Assembly (NCBI RefSeq): GCF_003268885.1
Contig: NZ_QLSX01000007.1
Span: forward strand, 62,001-126,000
Origin: Onishia taeanensis
Lineage (GTDB): Bacteria; Pseudomonadota; Gammaproteobacteria; Pseudomonadales; Halomonadaceae
Direction: 5' to 3'
DNA length: 64,000 nucleotides
The translations under genes and the position numbers were made by a program. Shown in pieces: positions 16,149-25,161 of the stretch. How positions within the stretch are numbered: the stretch's first letter is position 1; each line of letters starts with the position of its first letter. Below the pieces are notes generated by a model, which worked only from the letters and a program-made list of their open reading frames with translations, was not told where the DNA came from and made no database searches.

Positions 16149-17174
16149 GGCCAGTTCTTCCGGGTCCAGGCGCTCAAGCGGGTAGGGAAGACGCTGGCGC
16201 TGGCAGCGCACGCCGTCCACGGTCAGCGGCTCGGTGACTTCCTTGGTGGTCAGGACCGCCAGCAGCTCGACCTGATCGTAGGCGTCGCGTTCGGCGGCGA
16301 AGACTTCCCCCTGCCGTTTGCCCTCGGCGTCCAATAGCTCGCTGCCGACCGTGGGCACGTCATTTCCCTCGAGGGTCAGTCTCACCAGGCGTTTCTTGAC
16401 CTGCCCGCGGAAGTGAGCCCGGGCCACGACTTCCTGGCCGGTATAACAGCCTTTCTTGAAGCTGATACCGCCAAGCGCCTCCCAGTTAATCATTTGCGGC
16501 AGGTAGCTGTCCTGCTGGCTGGCGCTCAGCCAGCCGAGGCCGGCCTGGATGTCCTGAAGGCACCATACGGCATTGCCGACTGGTGTTGCCTGTTGCGTCA
16601 GTGCCTGCCAGCTATCCTCGAGGTCGGCGATCGGCATAAGGGCGATCAGGCGCGGACGTGGCCCGGGGTGACGAACCACCAGCTGATCACCATGCTGGTG
16701 CTGATGCCAGATATGCGGCGGTTCTACGTCGAGGCGCGCCTCGAGCAAGGCGGGGGCATCATGGCCAATCAGGCCAATCGCTGCCAGGTCGTCGCGCAGG
16801 CGCATCTCGGTCTTGTAGAAAACGGCGAACTTCTCAAGGTGGGCCTTAAGCGGCTCAAGCAGCGACTGTTCCATCAGCAGCCAATAACACTCCGGGGCTA
16901 CCCGGAGGACTTGAGCATTGGCCAGCATGCGGCCCTTGGTGGCGCAGAAGCAGGTCAGCGGCGCAAAATCTCCATCGGCCAGAGACATCTGGGCGCTGGT
17001 CTGTCCCTGCAGGAAGCGCTCGGCATCACTGCCTGCCACTTCGAGAATGCCCAGGTGCACCAGTGGCGTGACGACGGTGCCATCCAATGCCTGGCGCGCC
17101 GGGGCCGGCGTATCAAAGGTGACACGGGCCTCGCCGTCGGTGGTGGCGCCGATGCGCTCACTCCAGTCGGTCAT
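16134..17174 (-). CDS. ygfZ: tRNA-modifying/Fe-S assembly protein YgfZ
   Basis: Folate-binding GcvT-like protein of 346 residues that supports Fe-S cluster enzymes such as MiaB. The diagnostic YgfZ motif KGCYTGQE occupies residues 241-248 with the essential Cys243. The start at 17174 has an AGGGAG site; the open frame continues to 17297 without family similarity. It is monocistronic and converges on tatD, and its last codons lie inside a 13-bp tandem triplication. Confidence 0.92.
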   Translation of the reverse strand: MTDWSERIGATTDGEARVTFDTPAPARQALDGTVVTPLVHLGILEVAGSDAERFLQGQTSAQMSLADGDFAPLTCFCATKGRMLANAQVLRVAPECYWLLMEQSLLEPLKAHLEKFAVFYKTEMRLRDDLAAIGLIGHDAPALLEARLDVEPPHIWHQHQHGDQLVVRHPGPRPRLIALMPIADLEDSWQALTQQATPVGNAVWCLQDIQAGLGWLSASQQDSYLPQMINWEALGGISFKKGCYTGQEVVARAHFRGQVKKRLVRLTLEGNDVPTVGSELLDAEGKRQGEVFAAERDAYDQVELLAVLTTKEVTEPLTVDGVRCQRQRLPYPLERLDPEELATHKG

Positions 17175-17329
17175 ACAAATCTCCCTGTTGGAATCGGCAT
17201 TTGGTGGATGCGTTTCCATGGTCTGTGGGTTGGCTATGGGGGCAATCGGCGCCGATTCAAGGCTGGCCGGCCGCTGCCGAGGGCATGCTAAACTCATCGT
17301 TCAATCACGTCCCTTGCAGGAGAGGATCC

Positions 17330-17521
17330 ATGGCGAGCATTTCACTGGCCTTCAAAGGGGTCGAAAGTACCGAACTGGTCAATCGCATCACCACCGCCTT
17401 GATGATGCTCGATGGCGTCGAGAGCGCGGAAGTGGGACGCCATGGCGCCGAGGTAGAAGGGCGCGTGCGCCGCGATGCCCTGATCAAGGCGGTCGAGAAA
17501 CTCGGCGTAAAGGTACACTGA
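17330..17521 (+). CDS. Small HMA-fold-like protein without the CxxC metal motif
   Basis: A 63-residue protein whose pattern (beta-strand ISLAFKGV, helix TELVNRITTALMML, GVESAEVGRHGAEVEG, helix DALIKAVEKLGVKVH) resembles a heavy-metal-associated ferredoxin-like domain. The CxxC metal-binding pair is absent, so metal transfer is doubtful. A strong CAGGAGAGG site precedes the ATG. The stop is one base from the ATG of the OsmC gene, so the two are translationally coupled and probably act together. Function is not known. Confidence 0.6.
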   Translation: MASISLAFKGVESTELVNRITTALMMLDGVESAEVGRHGAEVEGRVRRDALIKAVEKLGVKVH

Positions 17522-17522
17522 C

Positions 17523-17939
17523 ATGACAATTACCGTGATCAGTCAAGGCGAGGGCGGGCTGCGCCAAAAAGTCGAGCTGGAAGGCTTCGAAGACCTGTAT
17601 GTCGACGCCCCGAGCGTGGCCGGCGGTGATGACAGCGCCCCCGATCCCCATGACTATTTCGATCTTTCGCTGGCCGCCTGTAAGGCGATTACCGCGCAGA
17701 TGTACGCCTACCGCAAGGGCTGGCCGCTCACCGGCGTCACGGTGTGGGTCGTGCGCGATGAACGCGATGAGCGGCATGGGGTCTACCGGCTGGACGTCAG
17801 CCTGCGCTTCGAAGGTATTGATGATGCCAAGCAGCTTGACCGGCTGACGGAGATTTCCGATCGATGCCCCATCCATCGTTTGATGACCACATCGACGGTG
17901 GACATTACCACTCGTCAGGCTTCCCCTGATCAAGATTGA
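17523..17939 (+). CDS. OsmC-family protein
   Basis: A 138-residue OsmC/YhfA-type thiol peroxidase-like protein. The two conserved cysteines are Cys53 (LAACKAI) and Cys115 (DRCPIHR), the pair that reduces organic hydroperoxides in characterised family members. It is coupled to the small HMA-like gene upstream. uvrB begins 55 bases downstream. Physiological substrate is unknown; YhfA-like members may have other roles. Confidence 0.85.
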   Translation: MTITVISQGEGGLRQKVELEGFEDLYVDAPSVAGGDDSAPDPHDYFDLSLAACKAITAQMYAYRKGWPLTGVTVWVVRDERDERHGVYRLDVSLRFEGIDDAKQLDRLTEISDRCPIHRLMTTSTVDITTRQASPDQD

Positions 17940-17940
17940 C

Positions 17941-17955
17941 TTATACCGTTATCTT
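17941..17955 (+). repeat. Shared 15-mer TTATACCGTTATCTT, copy 1 (upstream of uvrB)
   Basis: The same 15 bases recur at 20872-20886 upstream of the fumarase gene. This copy directly follows the OsmC stop and lies 40 bases before the uvrB start. A TTGACT is at 17936, but no convincing -10 element follows at 17 bases. Confidence 0.5.
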
Positions 17956-17994
17956 TCTTATCAGGTTAGCCATCATTCATTGTCGGGAAGCAAC

Positions 17995-20025
17995 ATGAGC
18001 AAAGCCTTTCGTCTGCAGTCCAAATTCAAGCCCGCAGGGGACCAGCCGGCGGCTATTGATAGCTTGATAAAGGGCCTGGATTCGGGCCTGGCCCATCAAA
18101 CGTTGCTGGGGGTGACCGGCTCGGGCAAGACCTTCACCATGGCCAATGTGGTCGAGCGGGTACAGCGACCGACAATCGTCATGGCGCCCAACAAGACCCT
18201 GGCGGCGCAGCTCTACGGCGAGTTCAAGGCCTTCTTTCCCGACAATGCCGTCGAGTACTTCGTCTCCTATTACGACTACTATCAGCCCGAGGCCTATGTA
18301 CCGTCCTCGGATACCTTCATCGAGAAAGACGCCTCGGTGAACGATCACATCGAGCAGATGCGCCTGTCGGCGACCAAGGCGTTGCTTGAACGTCGCGATG
18401 CGCTGATCGTGGTGTCGGTGTCGGCAATCTATGGCCTGGGTGACCCCGATCAGTACCTGAAGATGCGCCTGCACTTCACTCGGGGTGAGCAGATCGACCA
18501 GCGCAAGATGCTGCGGCGTTTGGCGGAGCTGCAATACACGCGCAACGACATGGACTTCCGTCGCGGTACCTATCGGGTGCGTGGCGACGTCATCGATATA
18601 TTCCCCGCCGATGCCGAAGACGAGGCCGTGCGGGTCGAACTGTTCGATGACGAGATCGACGGCATCAGTCTGTTTGATCCGCTGACCGGCGAGATTCGCG
18701 GCAAGGTCCCGCGCATGACCATCTATCCGAAGAGTCACTACGTCACACCGCGGGACACCATCCTCGAGGCGGCCGAGCGCATCAAGGGCGAGATGACCGA
18801 GCGCCTGGACTTCCTGCGCAAGCACGACAAGCTGGTCGAGGCGCAGCGTCTTGAACAGCGCACTCTCTATGACATCGAGATGATGCATGAGCTTGGCTAC
18901 TGCAACGGCATCGAGAACTACTCCCGTTATCTCTCCGGCCGCGCTCCGGGCGAGCCGCCGCCCACCTTCTTCGATTATCTGCCCGCCGATTCGCTGCTGG
19001 TGATCGACGAGTCTCACGTCAGCGTGCCCCAGGTCGGTGGCATGTACAAAGGGGACCGGTCGCGCAAGGAGACCCTGGTCGAGTACGGCTTCCGTCTACC
19101 ATCGGCGCTGGATAACCGCCCGATGAAGTTCGAGGAATGGGAGCGAATCAGCCCTCAGACGATCTTCGTCTCGGCAACGCCCGGACCCTATGAAGCGGAA
19201 CATGCGGGTCAGGTGGTCGAACAGGTGGTGCGTCCCACCGGCCTGGTGGACCCGGAAATCGAAGTGCGGCCGGCCTCCACTCAGGTCGATGACCTGCTGT
19301 CCGAAATCAAGCTGCGTACCGACGTTGGCGAGCGGGTACTGGTGACCACCCTGACCAAGCGCATGGCCGAGGATCTGACCGAGTACCTCGACGAGCACGA
19401 CGTACGGGTGCGTTACCTGCATTCCGACATCGATACCGTGGAGCGCGTCGAGATCATTCGCGATCTGCGCTTGGGCAAGTTCGATGTGCTGGTAGGGATC
19501 AACCTGCTGCGGGAAGGCCTGGATATCCCCGAGGTCTCGCTCGTGGCGATTCTCGACGCCGACAAGGAAGGGTTCCTGCGCAACGAGCGCTCCTTGATTC
19601 AGACCATCGGCCGGGCCGCGCGCAACGCCCATGGCAAGGCGATCCTCTATGGCGATCGGGTGACCGACTCGATGCGCAAGTCGATGGACGAGACCGACCG
19701 GCGCAGGGAAAAACAGCTGGCCTTCAACGAGGCACACGGTATTTCGCCGGTGACGATTACCAAGTCGGTACAAGACATCATGGAAGGCGCTCAGGCGCCG
19801 GGCAGCAAGCGCAGTCGCCAGCGGGGAGAACGCAAGGTAGCCGAGCCGGTGGGCGAGTACAGCACCGAGCAGTTGGCAACGCTTTCCCCCGATGAAGTGC
19901 GGCGCCAGGTGTCGAAGCTTGAAGATGCCATGCACGAGGCGGCTCAGAACCTCGAGTTCGAGGAAGCGGCCCGCCTTCGTGATCGGCTGCACACTCTTAA
20001 GGAACGCCAGTTGGCTCTGGGATAG
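17995..20025 (+). CDS. uvrB: Excinuclease ABC subunit B
   Basis: DNA-damage recognition helicase of nucleotide excision repair, 676 residues, working with UvrA and UvrC. Walker A GVTGSGKT is at 39-46, the beta-hairpin [12 protein letters not shown] follows, DESHV is the Walker B box, and a C-terminal UVR domain (about 638-672) binds UvrC. The ATG at 17995 gives MSKAFRL; a TTG at 17980 is in frame. No LexA box is visible upstream. nei starts three bases after the stop, suggesting one repair transcript. Confidence 0.96.
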   Translation: MSKAFRLQSKFKPAGDQPAAIDSLIKGLDSGLAHQTLLGVTGSGKTFTMANVVERVQRPTIVMAPNKTLAAQLYGEFKAFFPDNAVEYFVSYYDYYQPEAYVPSSDTFIEKDASVNDHIEQMRLSATKALLERRDALIVVSVSAIYGLGDPDQYLKMRLHFTRGEQIDQRKMLRRLAELQYTRNDMDFRRGTYRVRGDVIDIFPADAEDEAVRVELFDDEIDGISLFDPLTGEIRGKVPRMTIYPKSHYVTPRDTILEAAERIKGEMTERLDFLRKHDKLVEAQRLEQRTLYDIEMMHELGYCNGIENYSRYLSGRAPGEPPPTFFDYLPADSLLVIDESHVSVPQVGGMYKGDRSRKETLVEYGFRLPSALDNRPMKFEEWERISPQTIFVSATPGPYEAEHAGQVVEQVVRPTGLVDPEIEVRPASTQVDDLLSEIKLRTDVGERVLVTTLTKRMAEDLTEYLDEHDVRVRYLHSDIDTVERVEIIRDLRLGKFDVLVGINLLREGLDIPEVSLVAILDADKEGFLRNERSLIQTIGRAARNAHGKAILYGDRVTDSMRKSMDETDRRREKQLAFNEAHGISPVTITKSVQDIMEGAQAPGSKRSRQRGERKVAEPVGEYSTEQLATLSPDEVRRQVSKLEDAMHEAAQNLEFEEAARLRDRLHTLKERQLALG

Positions 20026-20028
20026 CCG

Positions 20029-20849
20029 ATGCCGGAAGGTCCTGAAATCCGCCGCGTGGCCGATCGCCTAGGCCGTCAGCTGGTCGACAAGCCGCTGGAG
20101 TCTGTGTGGTTCGCTTTTCCGGAGCTCAAGGGTGAGGGTGCCAACCTTGAAGGCCGCCGTGTGATGGCCGTAGAGAGCTGGGGCAAGGCACTGTTGACCC
20201 ATTTCGATGATGACCGGGTGATGTATTCCCACAATCAGCTCTACGGGGTATGGAACTCCATCGTGCCGGCCAACCACCCTCGACGCGCCGATCACTCAGG
20301 GTACGTCTTCAGGCCAGTGGCCATGCGGCCAGCCTCTACAGCGCTTCGGATGTCTCGCTATGGCCGCCGGACCAAATAGGGCAGCATCCTTTTCTGTCGC
20401 GTCTTGGTCCGGACCTGCTGAGTCATGGCGTCTCGGCCGACGATATCGAAGAGCGGCTCACTGCGCCCAGATTCCGGCAACGTGCGCTGGGTGGCTTGCT
20501 GCTCGACCAGGGCTTTTATGCAGGAATTGGTAACTATCTACGCTCGGAAATGCTGTTCTTTGCGGGCTTGGCGCCACAGCGACGCCCGATGGATCTTGGA
20601 CCCACTCAGCGCTTGAGGCTTGCGAGCGTGATGCGTCACGTGATTCAGCAAGCCTATCGTGAGGCCGGCGTCACGAATCACCCGGCCTGGGTCGAGCGCG
20701 AAAAACGCGCAGGGGCAACTCGTGGGCGTTGGCGCTTTGCCGTTTTTGATCGTGACGGCCAGGCCTGCCATGCCTGCGGCGACCAGGTGTCACGGCGCAT
20801 GGTGACATCTCGGCGGCTGTATTATTGTGCGAGCTGCCAGTCGGGTTGA
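20029..20849 (+). pseudogene. nei: Endonuclease VIII, disrupted by a frameshift
   Basis: Fpg/Nei-family DNA glycosylase split into two frames. The first frame (from 20029) has the catalytic Pro2-Glu3 and Lys53 (WGKALLTHF) and reaches YGVWNSIVPANHP, then runs into unrelated residues and stops at 20379. The homologous sequence resumes in another frame at about 20280 with RRSLRVRL, YSASDVSL and the C-terminal CxxC...CxxC zinc finger, ending at 20849. The shift corresponds to loss of one base near 20275-20285; total length 821 bases would be 822 if intact. It may be a real loss of function or a sequencing error. Both halves are otherwise well conserved. Confidence 0.85.
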
Positions 20850-20871
20850 TACCTGCTTTCTTTAGTGGAAA

Positions 20872-20886
20872 TTATACCGTTATCTT
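20872..20886 (+). repeat. Shared 15-mer TTATACCGTTATCTT, copy 2 (upstream of the fumarase gene)
   Basis: Identical to 17941-17955. This copy overlaps a 10-base direct repeat TACCTGCTTT (20850-20859 and 20886-20895). Confidence 0.5.
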
Positions 20887-21025
20887 ACCTGCTTTGAGTC
20901 TCCGGATCCGTGGAAGTGGCCTAAGCGATTCAGCGGACGGGGGCGATGGGGTACAATGCCCGCATTTCGTTCGCCGTGACCTGACCGCGGTGGACCCGAT
21001 GACAACGCTAGGGAGTCGTTTCGAT

Positions 21026-22531
21026 ATGACCGTGATCCGCCAGGATGATCTGATCCAGAGTGTCGCCGACGCGCTGCAATACATCTCCTACTATCATCCC
21101 AAGGATTTCATCGACGCCATGCACGGCGCCTACGAGCGGGAAGAAAACCCCGCCGCCAAGGATGCCATCGCCCAGATCCTGATCAATTCTCGCATGTGTG
21201 CCCTGGGTCATCGTCCGATCTGTCAGGACACCGGCATCGTCACTGTCTTCGTGCACGTCGGTATGAACGTACAGTGGGACGCCGAAATGAGCCTCGATGA
21301 CATGGTCAATGAAGGCGTGCGCCGCGCCTACAAATTGCCTGACAACGTCCTACGCGCCTCAGTGCTCGCCGATCCGGACGGCAAGCGACAGAACACCAAG
21401 GACAATACCCCGGCAATCATTCATCACAAGCTTGTGCCCGGCGACAAGGTCGAGGTGCATGTGGCCGCAAAGGGCGGCGGCAGCGAAGCCAAGTCCAAGT
21501 TCGCGATGTTGAACCCGTCCGACTCGGTAGTCGACTGGGTGCTGGAGCAGCTTCCCAAGATGGGCGCTGGCTGGTGTCCGCCGGGCATGCTGGGCATCGG
21601 CATTGGCGGTACCGCCGAAAAGGCCATGGAGATCGCCAAGGAATCATTGCTCGATCCCATCGACATCCAGGAGCTGCAGGCGCGTGGTGCAAGCAATCGC
21701 GCCGAGGAACTGCGTCTGGAGCTCTACGACAAGGTTAACCAGAGCGGCATCGGCGCTCAGGGGCTGGGTGGCTTGACCACGGTGCTCGATATCAAGGTCA
21801 CGGATTACCCGACCCACGCCGCCAACAAGCCGGTGGCGATCATTCCCAACTGTGCGGCGACTCGTCATGTGCACTTCAGCCTCGACGGCAGCGGTGCCGC
21901 CGAACTGCCGGCGCCGAAGCTCGAGGACTGGCCGGAAATTACCCGTGAAATCGGCGAAAACGTCAAACGCGTCAATCTCGATACCGTGACGCCGGAAGAG
22001 GTGAAGAGCTGGCAGCCGGGCGACACTCTGCTGCTCAACGGCAAGCTGTTGACCGGTCGTGACGCTGCTCACAAACGCATGACCGAGATGCTGGCCAAGG
22101 GCGAACCGCTGCCGGTCGACATGAAAGGGCGCTTCATCTATTACGTGGGCCCGGTCGACCCTGTGCGCGACGAAGTCGTGGGCCCGGCTGGCCCGACCAC
22201 CGCGACCCGCATGGACAAGTTTACTCGCACGATGCTCGAGGAAACCGGCCTGCTGGGCATGGTCGGCAAGGCCGAACGTGGCCCGATGGCCATCGAAGCG
22301 ATTCGTGACAACCAGGCGACTTACCTGATGGCTGTTGGCGGCGCCGCCTATCTGGTGGCTCAGGCCATCAAGAAGTCACGAGTGGTCGGCTTTGAAGACT
22401 TGGGCATGGAAGCCATCTACGAATTCGAGGTCGAAGACATGCCCGTGACCGTGGCGGTCGACAGCCAAGGTGAGTCGGTTCACCAGAGCGGTCCGGCGAA
22501 GTGGAAGGAAATCATCGCCCAGCGCGCGTGA
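21026..22531 (+). CDS. Fumarate hydratase, class I (4Fe-4S)
   Basis: Single-chain class I fumarase, 501 residues, interconverting fumarate and malate. The three cluster cysteines are Cys66 (PICQDTG), Cys184 (AGWCPPG) and Cys276 (IPNCAATR); their spacing matches E. coli FumA. The ATG at 21026 has GGGAG about eleven bases upstream; ATG 20999 and a longer open frame from 20825 are less likely. It is a standalone gene; cls follows about 90 bases downstream on the same strand. The 4Fe-4S cluster makes it oxygen-sensitive. Confidence 0.92.
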   Translation: MTVIRQDDLIQSVADALQYISYYHPKDFIDAMHGAYEREENPAAKDAIAQILINSRMCALGHRPICQDTGIVTVFVHVGMNVQWDAEMSLDDMVNEGVRRAYKLPDNVLRASVLADPDGKRQNTKDNTPAIIHHKLVPGDKVEVHVAAKGGGSEAKSKFAMLNPSDSVVDWVLEQLPKMGAGWCPPGMLGIGIGGTAEKAMEIAKESLLDPIDIQELQARGASNRAEELRLELYDKVNQSGIGAQGLGGLTTVLDIKVTDYPTHAANKPVAIIPNCAATRHVHFSLDGSGAAELPAPKLEDWPEITREIGENVKRVNLDTVTPEEVKSWQPGDTLLLNGKLLTGRDAAHKRMTEMLAKGEPLPVDMKGRFIYYVGPVDPVRDEVVGPAGPTTATRMDKFTRTMLEETGLLGMVGKAERGPMAIEAIRDNQATYLMAVGGAAYLVAQAIKKSRVVGFEDLGMEAIYEFEVEDMPVTVAVDSQGESVHQSGPAKWKEIIAQRA

Positions 22532-22622
22532 ATTCCTACCATGCCAGCGTAACCGCTGGGCGGCCCCTGCACCCTTGTCGCGGAGGCCGATACGGGATGA
22601 TGACTGTCGAAAGGATGCGACC

Positions 22623-24041
22623 ATGACCTCCTGGCTGCTGGGAACGGCCATCTTCCTGATCCATGTGTCAGGCCTGTTATCGGCTGTGATTGCGCTGATG
22701 TCCAGCCGGACATCGCAGGGCGCGATCGCCTGGATCATTTCGCTGGTGTCGCTTCCCTATCTGGCACTGCCGGCCTTCTGGATCTTTGGTCGGCCGCGTT
22801 TCTATGGCTATGTGTCGGCACGGGGCGAGCGAGATACGGTGCTTCGCCGCGTGCTCGAACGCTATCGCTCACAGGTCGACCCCTTCCTTGCCGGCAACAG
22901 TCAGGGGGATCTGCGCGCCGTTGAACAGCTGGCACTGATGCCGATGACCCGCGGCAACCGCACCCAGTTGCTGATCGATGGAGAAACCACCTTCGAGAGC
23001 CTCTTCGCCGGCATTGATGCCGCCGAAGACTACGTGCTCATCCAATTCTTCATCGTGCGCCATGACGCCCTCGGCGTAAGCCTCAAGCGGCACCTGCAGA
23101 AGGCCGCGGAACGCGGCGTGCGCGTGTACTTCCTGTATGACGAGATCGGCAGCCGTAAGCTCAAGGAAGGCTACATTCGAGACCTTTGCGAGGCGGGTGT
23201 CGAGGTCAGCGCCTTCCATTCCTCCCGGGGTTGGCGGCACCGCTTCCAGCTCAACTTCCGCAACCACCGCAAGATACTGGTGGTAGACGGCCGGGAAGGC
23301 TGGCTCGGGGGCTTCAATGTTGGCGTCGAGTATCTGGGGCAGGATCCGCGACATGGGCACTGGCGCGATACCCATCTTAAGCTGACGGGGCCCAGCGTGC
23401 TGGGTCTTCAGGAAGCTTTCTGGGAAGACTGGCACTGGGCTACAGGCGAGGTGTTAAGCATTTCCTGGGAGCCCCAGGGGGCCTGTGACAATGGCCAGAA
23501 CGTGGTGGTGGTACCCTCGGGACCGGCAGATCGCCAGGAAACGGCGAGCCTGCTGGTCCAGCACGCCATTCATAGCGCCGAGCGTCGCCTGTGGGTCACC
23601 AGCCCCTATTTCGTGCCTGACCACAGCGTACTGGATGCACTGCGTCTGGCGGCGATGCGTGGCGTTGATGTGCGCATCATGATTCCCGAGCGTCCCGACC
23701 ACCTGCTGGTGTTCCTGTCGGCCTTCGCGTTCCTCCCGGACATGCTGCGTGCCGGCATCAAGGTGTATCGCTACCAGCCTGGCTTCATGCATCAGAAGGT
23801 CATATTGATCGACGACAGCGCCGCCAGCGTGGGCACCGTTAATCTCGATAACCGCTCTTTCCGGCTCAACTTCGAGATCACGGCCTTCGTGCCGGACACG
23901 CGTTTTGCCGCGGAGGTCGAGACCATGCTGGAGGCGGATTTCGCCAATTGCCGCCAGGTCAACTATGAAGAGCTTCAGCAGCGCCCCCTGTGGCGCAAGC
24001 TGGTCTCCCGGGCGGCGTATCTGTTATCGCCCATCCAGTGA
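22623..24041 (+). CDS. cls: Cardiolipin synthase (ClsA type)
   Basis: Membrane phospholipase-D-family enzyme of 472 residues that joins two phosphatidylglycerols into cardiolipin. Two N-terminal membrane helices (about 3-24 and 35-56) precede two HKD motifs: His215/Lys217/Asp222 (NHRKILVVDG) and His390/Lys392/Asp397 (MHQKVILIDD). The start at 22623 gives MTSWLLGT and leaves 91 bases after the fumarase stop; the longer open frame overlaps that gene and is not family-like. Confidence 0.93.
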   Translation: MTSWLLGTAIFLIHVSGLLSAVIALMSSRTSQGAIAWIISLVSLPYLALPAFWIFGRPRFYGYVSARGERDTVLRRVLERYRSQVDPFLAGNSQGDLRAVEQLALMPMTRGNRTQLLIDGETTFESLFAGIDAAEDYVLIQFFIVRHDALGVSLKRHLQKAAERGVRVYFLYDEIGSRKLKEGYIRDLCEAGVEVSAFHSSRGWRHRFQLNFRNHRKILVVDGREGWLGGFNVGVEYLGQDPRHGHWRDTHLKLTGPSVLGLQEAFWEDWHWATGEVLSISWEPQGACDNGQNVVVVPSGPADRQETASLLVQHAIHSAERRLWVTSPYFVPDHSVLDALRLAAMRGVDVRIMIPERPDHLLVFLSAFAFLPDMLRAGIKVYRYQPGFMHQKVILIDDSAASVGTVNLDNRSFRLNFEITAFVPDTRFAAEVETMLEADFANCRQVNYEELQQRPLWRKLVSRAAYLLSPIQ

Positions 24042-24192
24042 CAGGCCTGGTTTTCCCCCTAGAAGAGACAACAACTTGCATCAGGCCGACCCTGCCGATT
24101 GGCAGTCAGCGGGTGAGCGGCTAGAGTAGCAGGCTTCGCGGGTTCGGGCAGTTCGGACCCCCGCCCAGTTATGACATTCCATCGGAGTCGCG

Positions 24193-25110
24193 GTGAACCT
24201 CGAGACCAAGTGGCTGGAAGACTTCGTCGCCCTGTCCAATACCCGCAGTTTTTCGGCCTCGGCGCGACAGCGCCATGTCACCCAGCCGGCCTTCAGTCGT
24301 CGTATTCGATCGCTTGAACAGGCGGTGGGAGTGACCCTGGTAGATCGCTCGACCACTCCTGTCGGGCTGACACCCGAAGGCCAGCTGTTCCTGGTCACGG
24401 CGCGTAACCTGGTAGAGCAGTTGAATGAGTGCCTGGGTCATCTGCGCGGCGTGGCCATGGATACCGAGGCGCTGGATATCGTCGCCGCGCACTCGCTGGC
24501 TCTGGCCTTTTATCCGCAGTGGATCTCACGGCTGCAGCAGGGATTGGGGGAGCTGCCGACACGCCTGGTGGCGATGAACGTTGGTGAGGCCATTCATGTG
24601 CTGCGTGAGGGCAACTGTGACCTGATGCTCGGCTATTACGATCCCTACGCCAGCATGCAGCTCGATGCCGAAGTCTTTCCGTCCTTCTCGGTCGGCCAGG
24701 TCAAGATGATCCCCGTCTGCTTGCCCGATGCCGACGGCGCGCCGCGCTTTCCGCTGTCCGGCGAAGGGCAGATTCCCTTCCTCTCCTACACCCAGGGTGC
24801 CTTTCTGGGTCGCAGCGTGCGTATGCTGCTCAAGAATGATCCGCTGCGCCTGCGGCTGCGAACCGTCTACGAGACGGCCATGGCAGAGGGCCTCAAGGGC
24901 ATGGTGATGCAAGGAGTTGGCATGGCCTGGATACCTGACTTCTGCATCCGCGAGGAGCTCTCCAGCGGGCGTCTGGTCCGCGCCGGAGGCGAGGGCTGGG
25001 ACGTGCCGCTGGAGATTCGCCTGTATCGCTGCTCGCTGGTCCACAAGCCGGGCGTCGAGAAGCTCTGGCGCCAGATGATGAAGCTGCCCAGGGACTTTCT
25101 GGAAGCCTGA
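24193..25110 (+). CDS. LysR-family regulator, HypT (YjiE)-like
   Basis: A 305-residue LysR protein starting at GTG 24193. The helix-turn-helix region ETKWLEDFVALSNTRSFS...HVTQPAFSRRIRSLE is the form seen in HypT, the hypochlorite-responsive regulator that protects against methionine oxidation; whether the sensing residues are present was not checked. The gene is flanked by cls and the convergent NMNAT/Nudix gene, so no target is obvious. A second regulator of this subtype occurs at 60672-61580. Function beyond DNA binding is an inference. Confidence 0.8.
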   Translation: MNLETKWLEDFVALSNTRSFSASARQRHVTQPAFSRRIRSLEQAVGVTLVDRSTTPVGLTPEGQLFLVTARNLVEQLNECLGHLRGVAMDTEALDIVAAHSLALAFYPQWISRLQQGLGELPTRLVAMNVGEAIHVLREGNCDLMLGYYDPYASMQLDAEVFPSFSVGQVKMIPVCLPDADGAPRFPLSGEGQIPFLSYTQGAFLGRSVRMLLKNDPLRLRLRTVYETAMAEGLKGMVMQGVGMAWIPDFCIREELSSGRLVRAGGEGWDVPLEIRLYRCSLVHKPGVEKLWRQMMKLPRDFLEA

Positions 25111-25161
25111 TCCGATTCGTAAGCCCCGGTTTTCTCAGCAGCGTTCTGGGAATGGCGCCCG

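Noticed and set aside
17936-17964. TTGACT...TATCAG as the uvrB promoter
   Set aside because: Spacing is 17 but the -10 match is poor; the shared 15-mer overlaps the spacer, so I recorded that instead.
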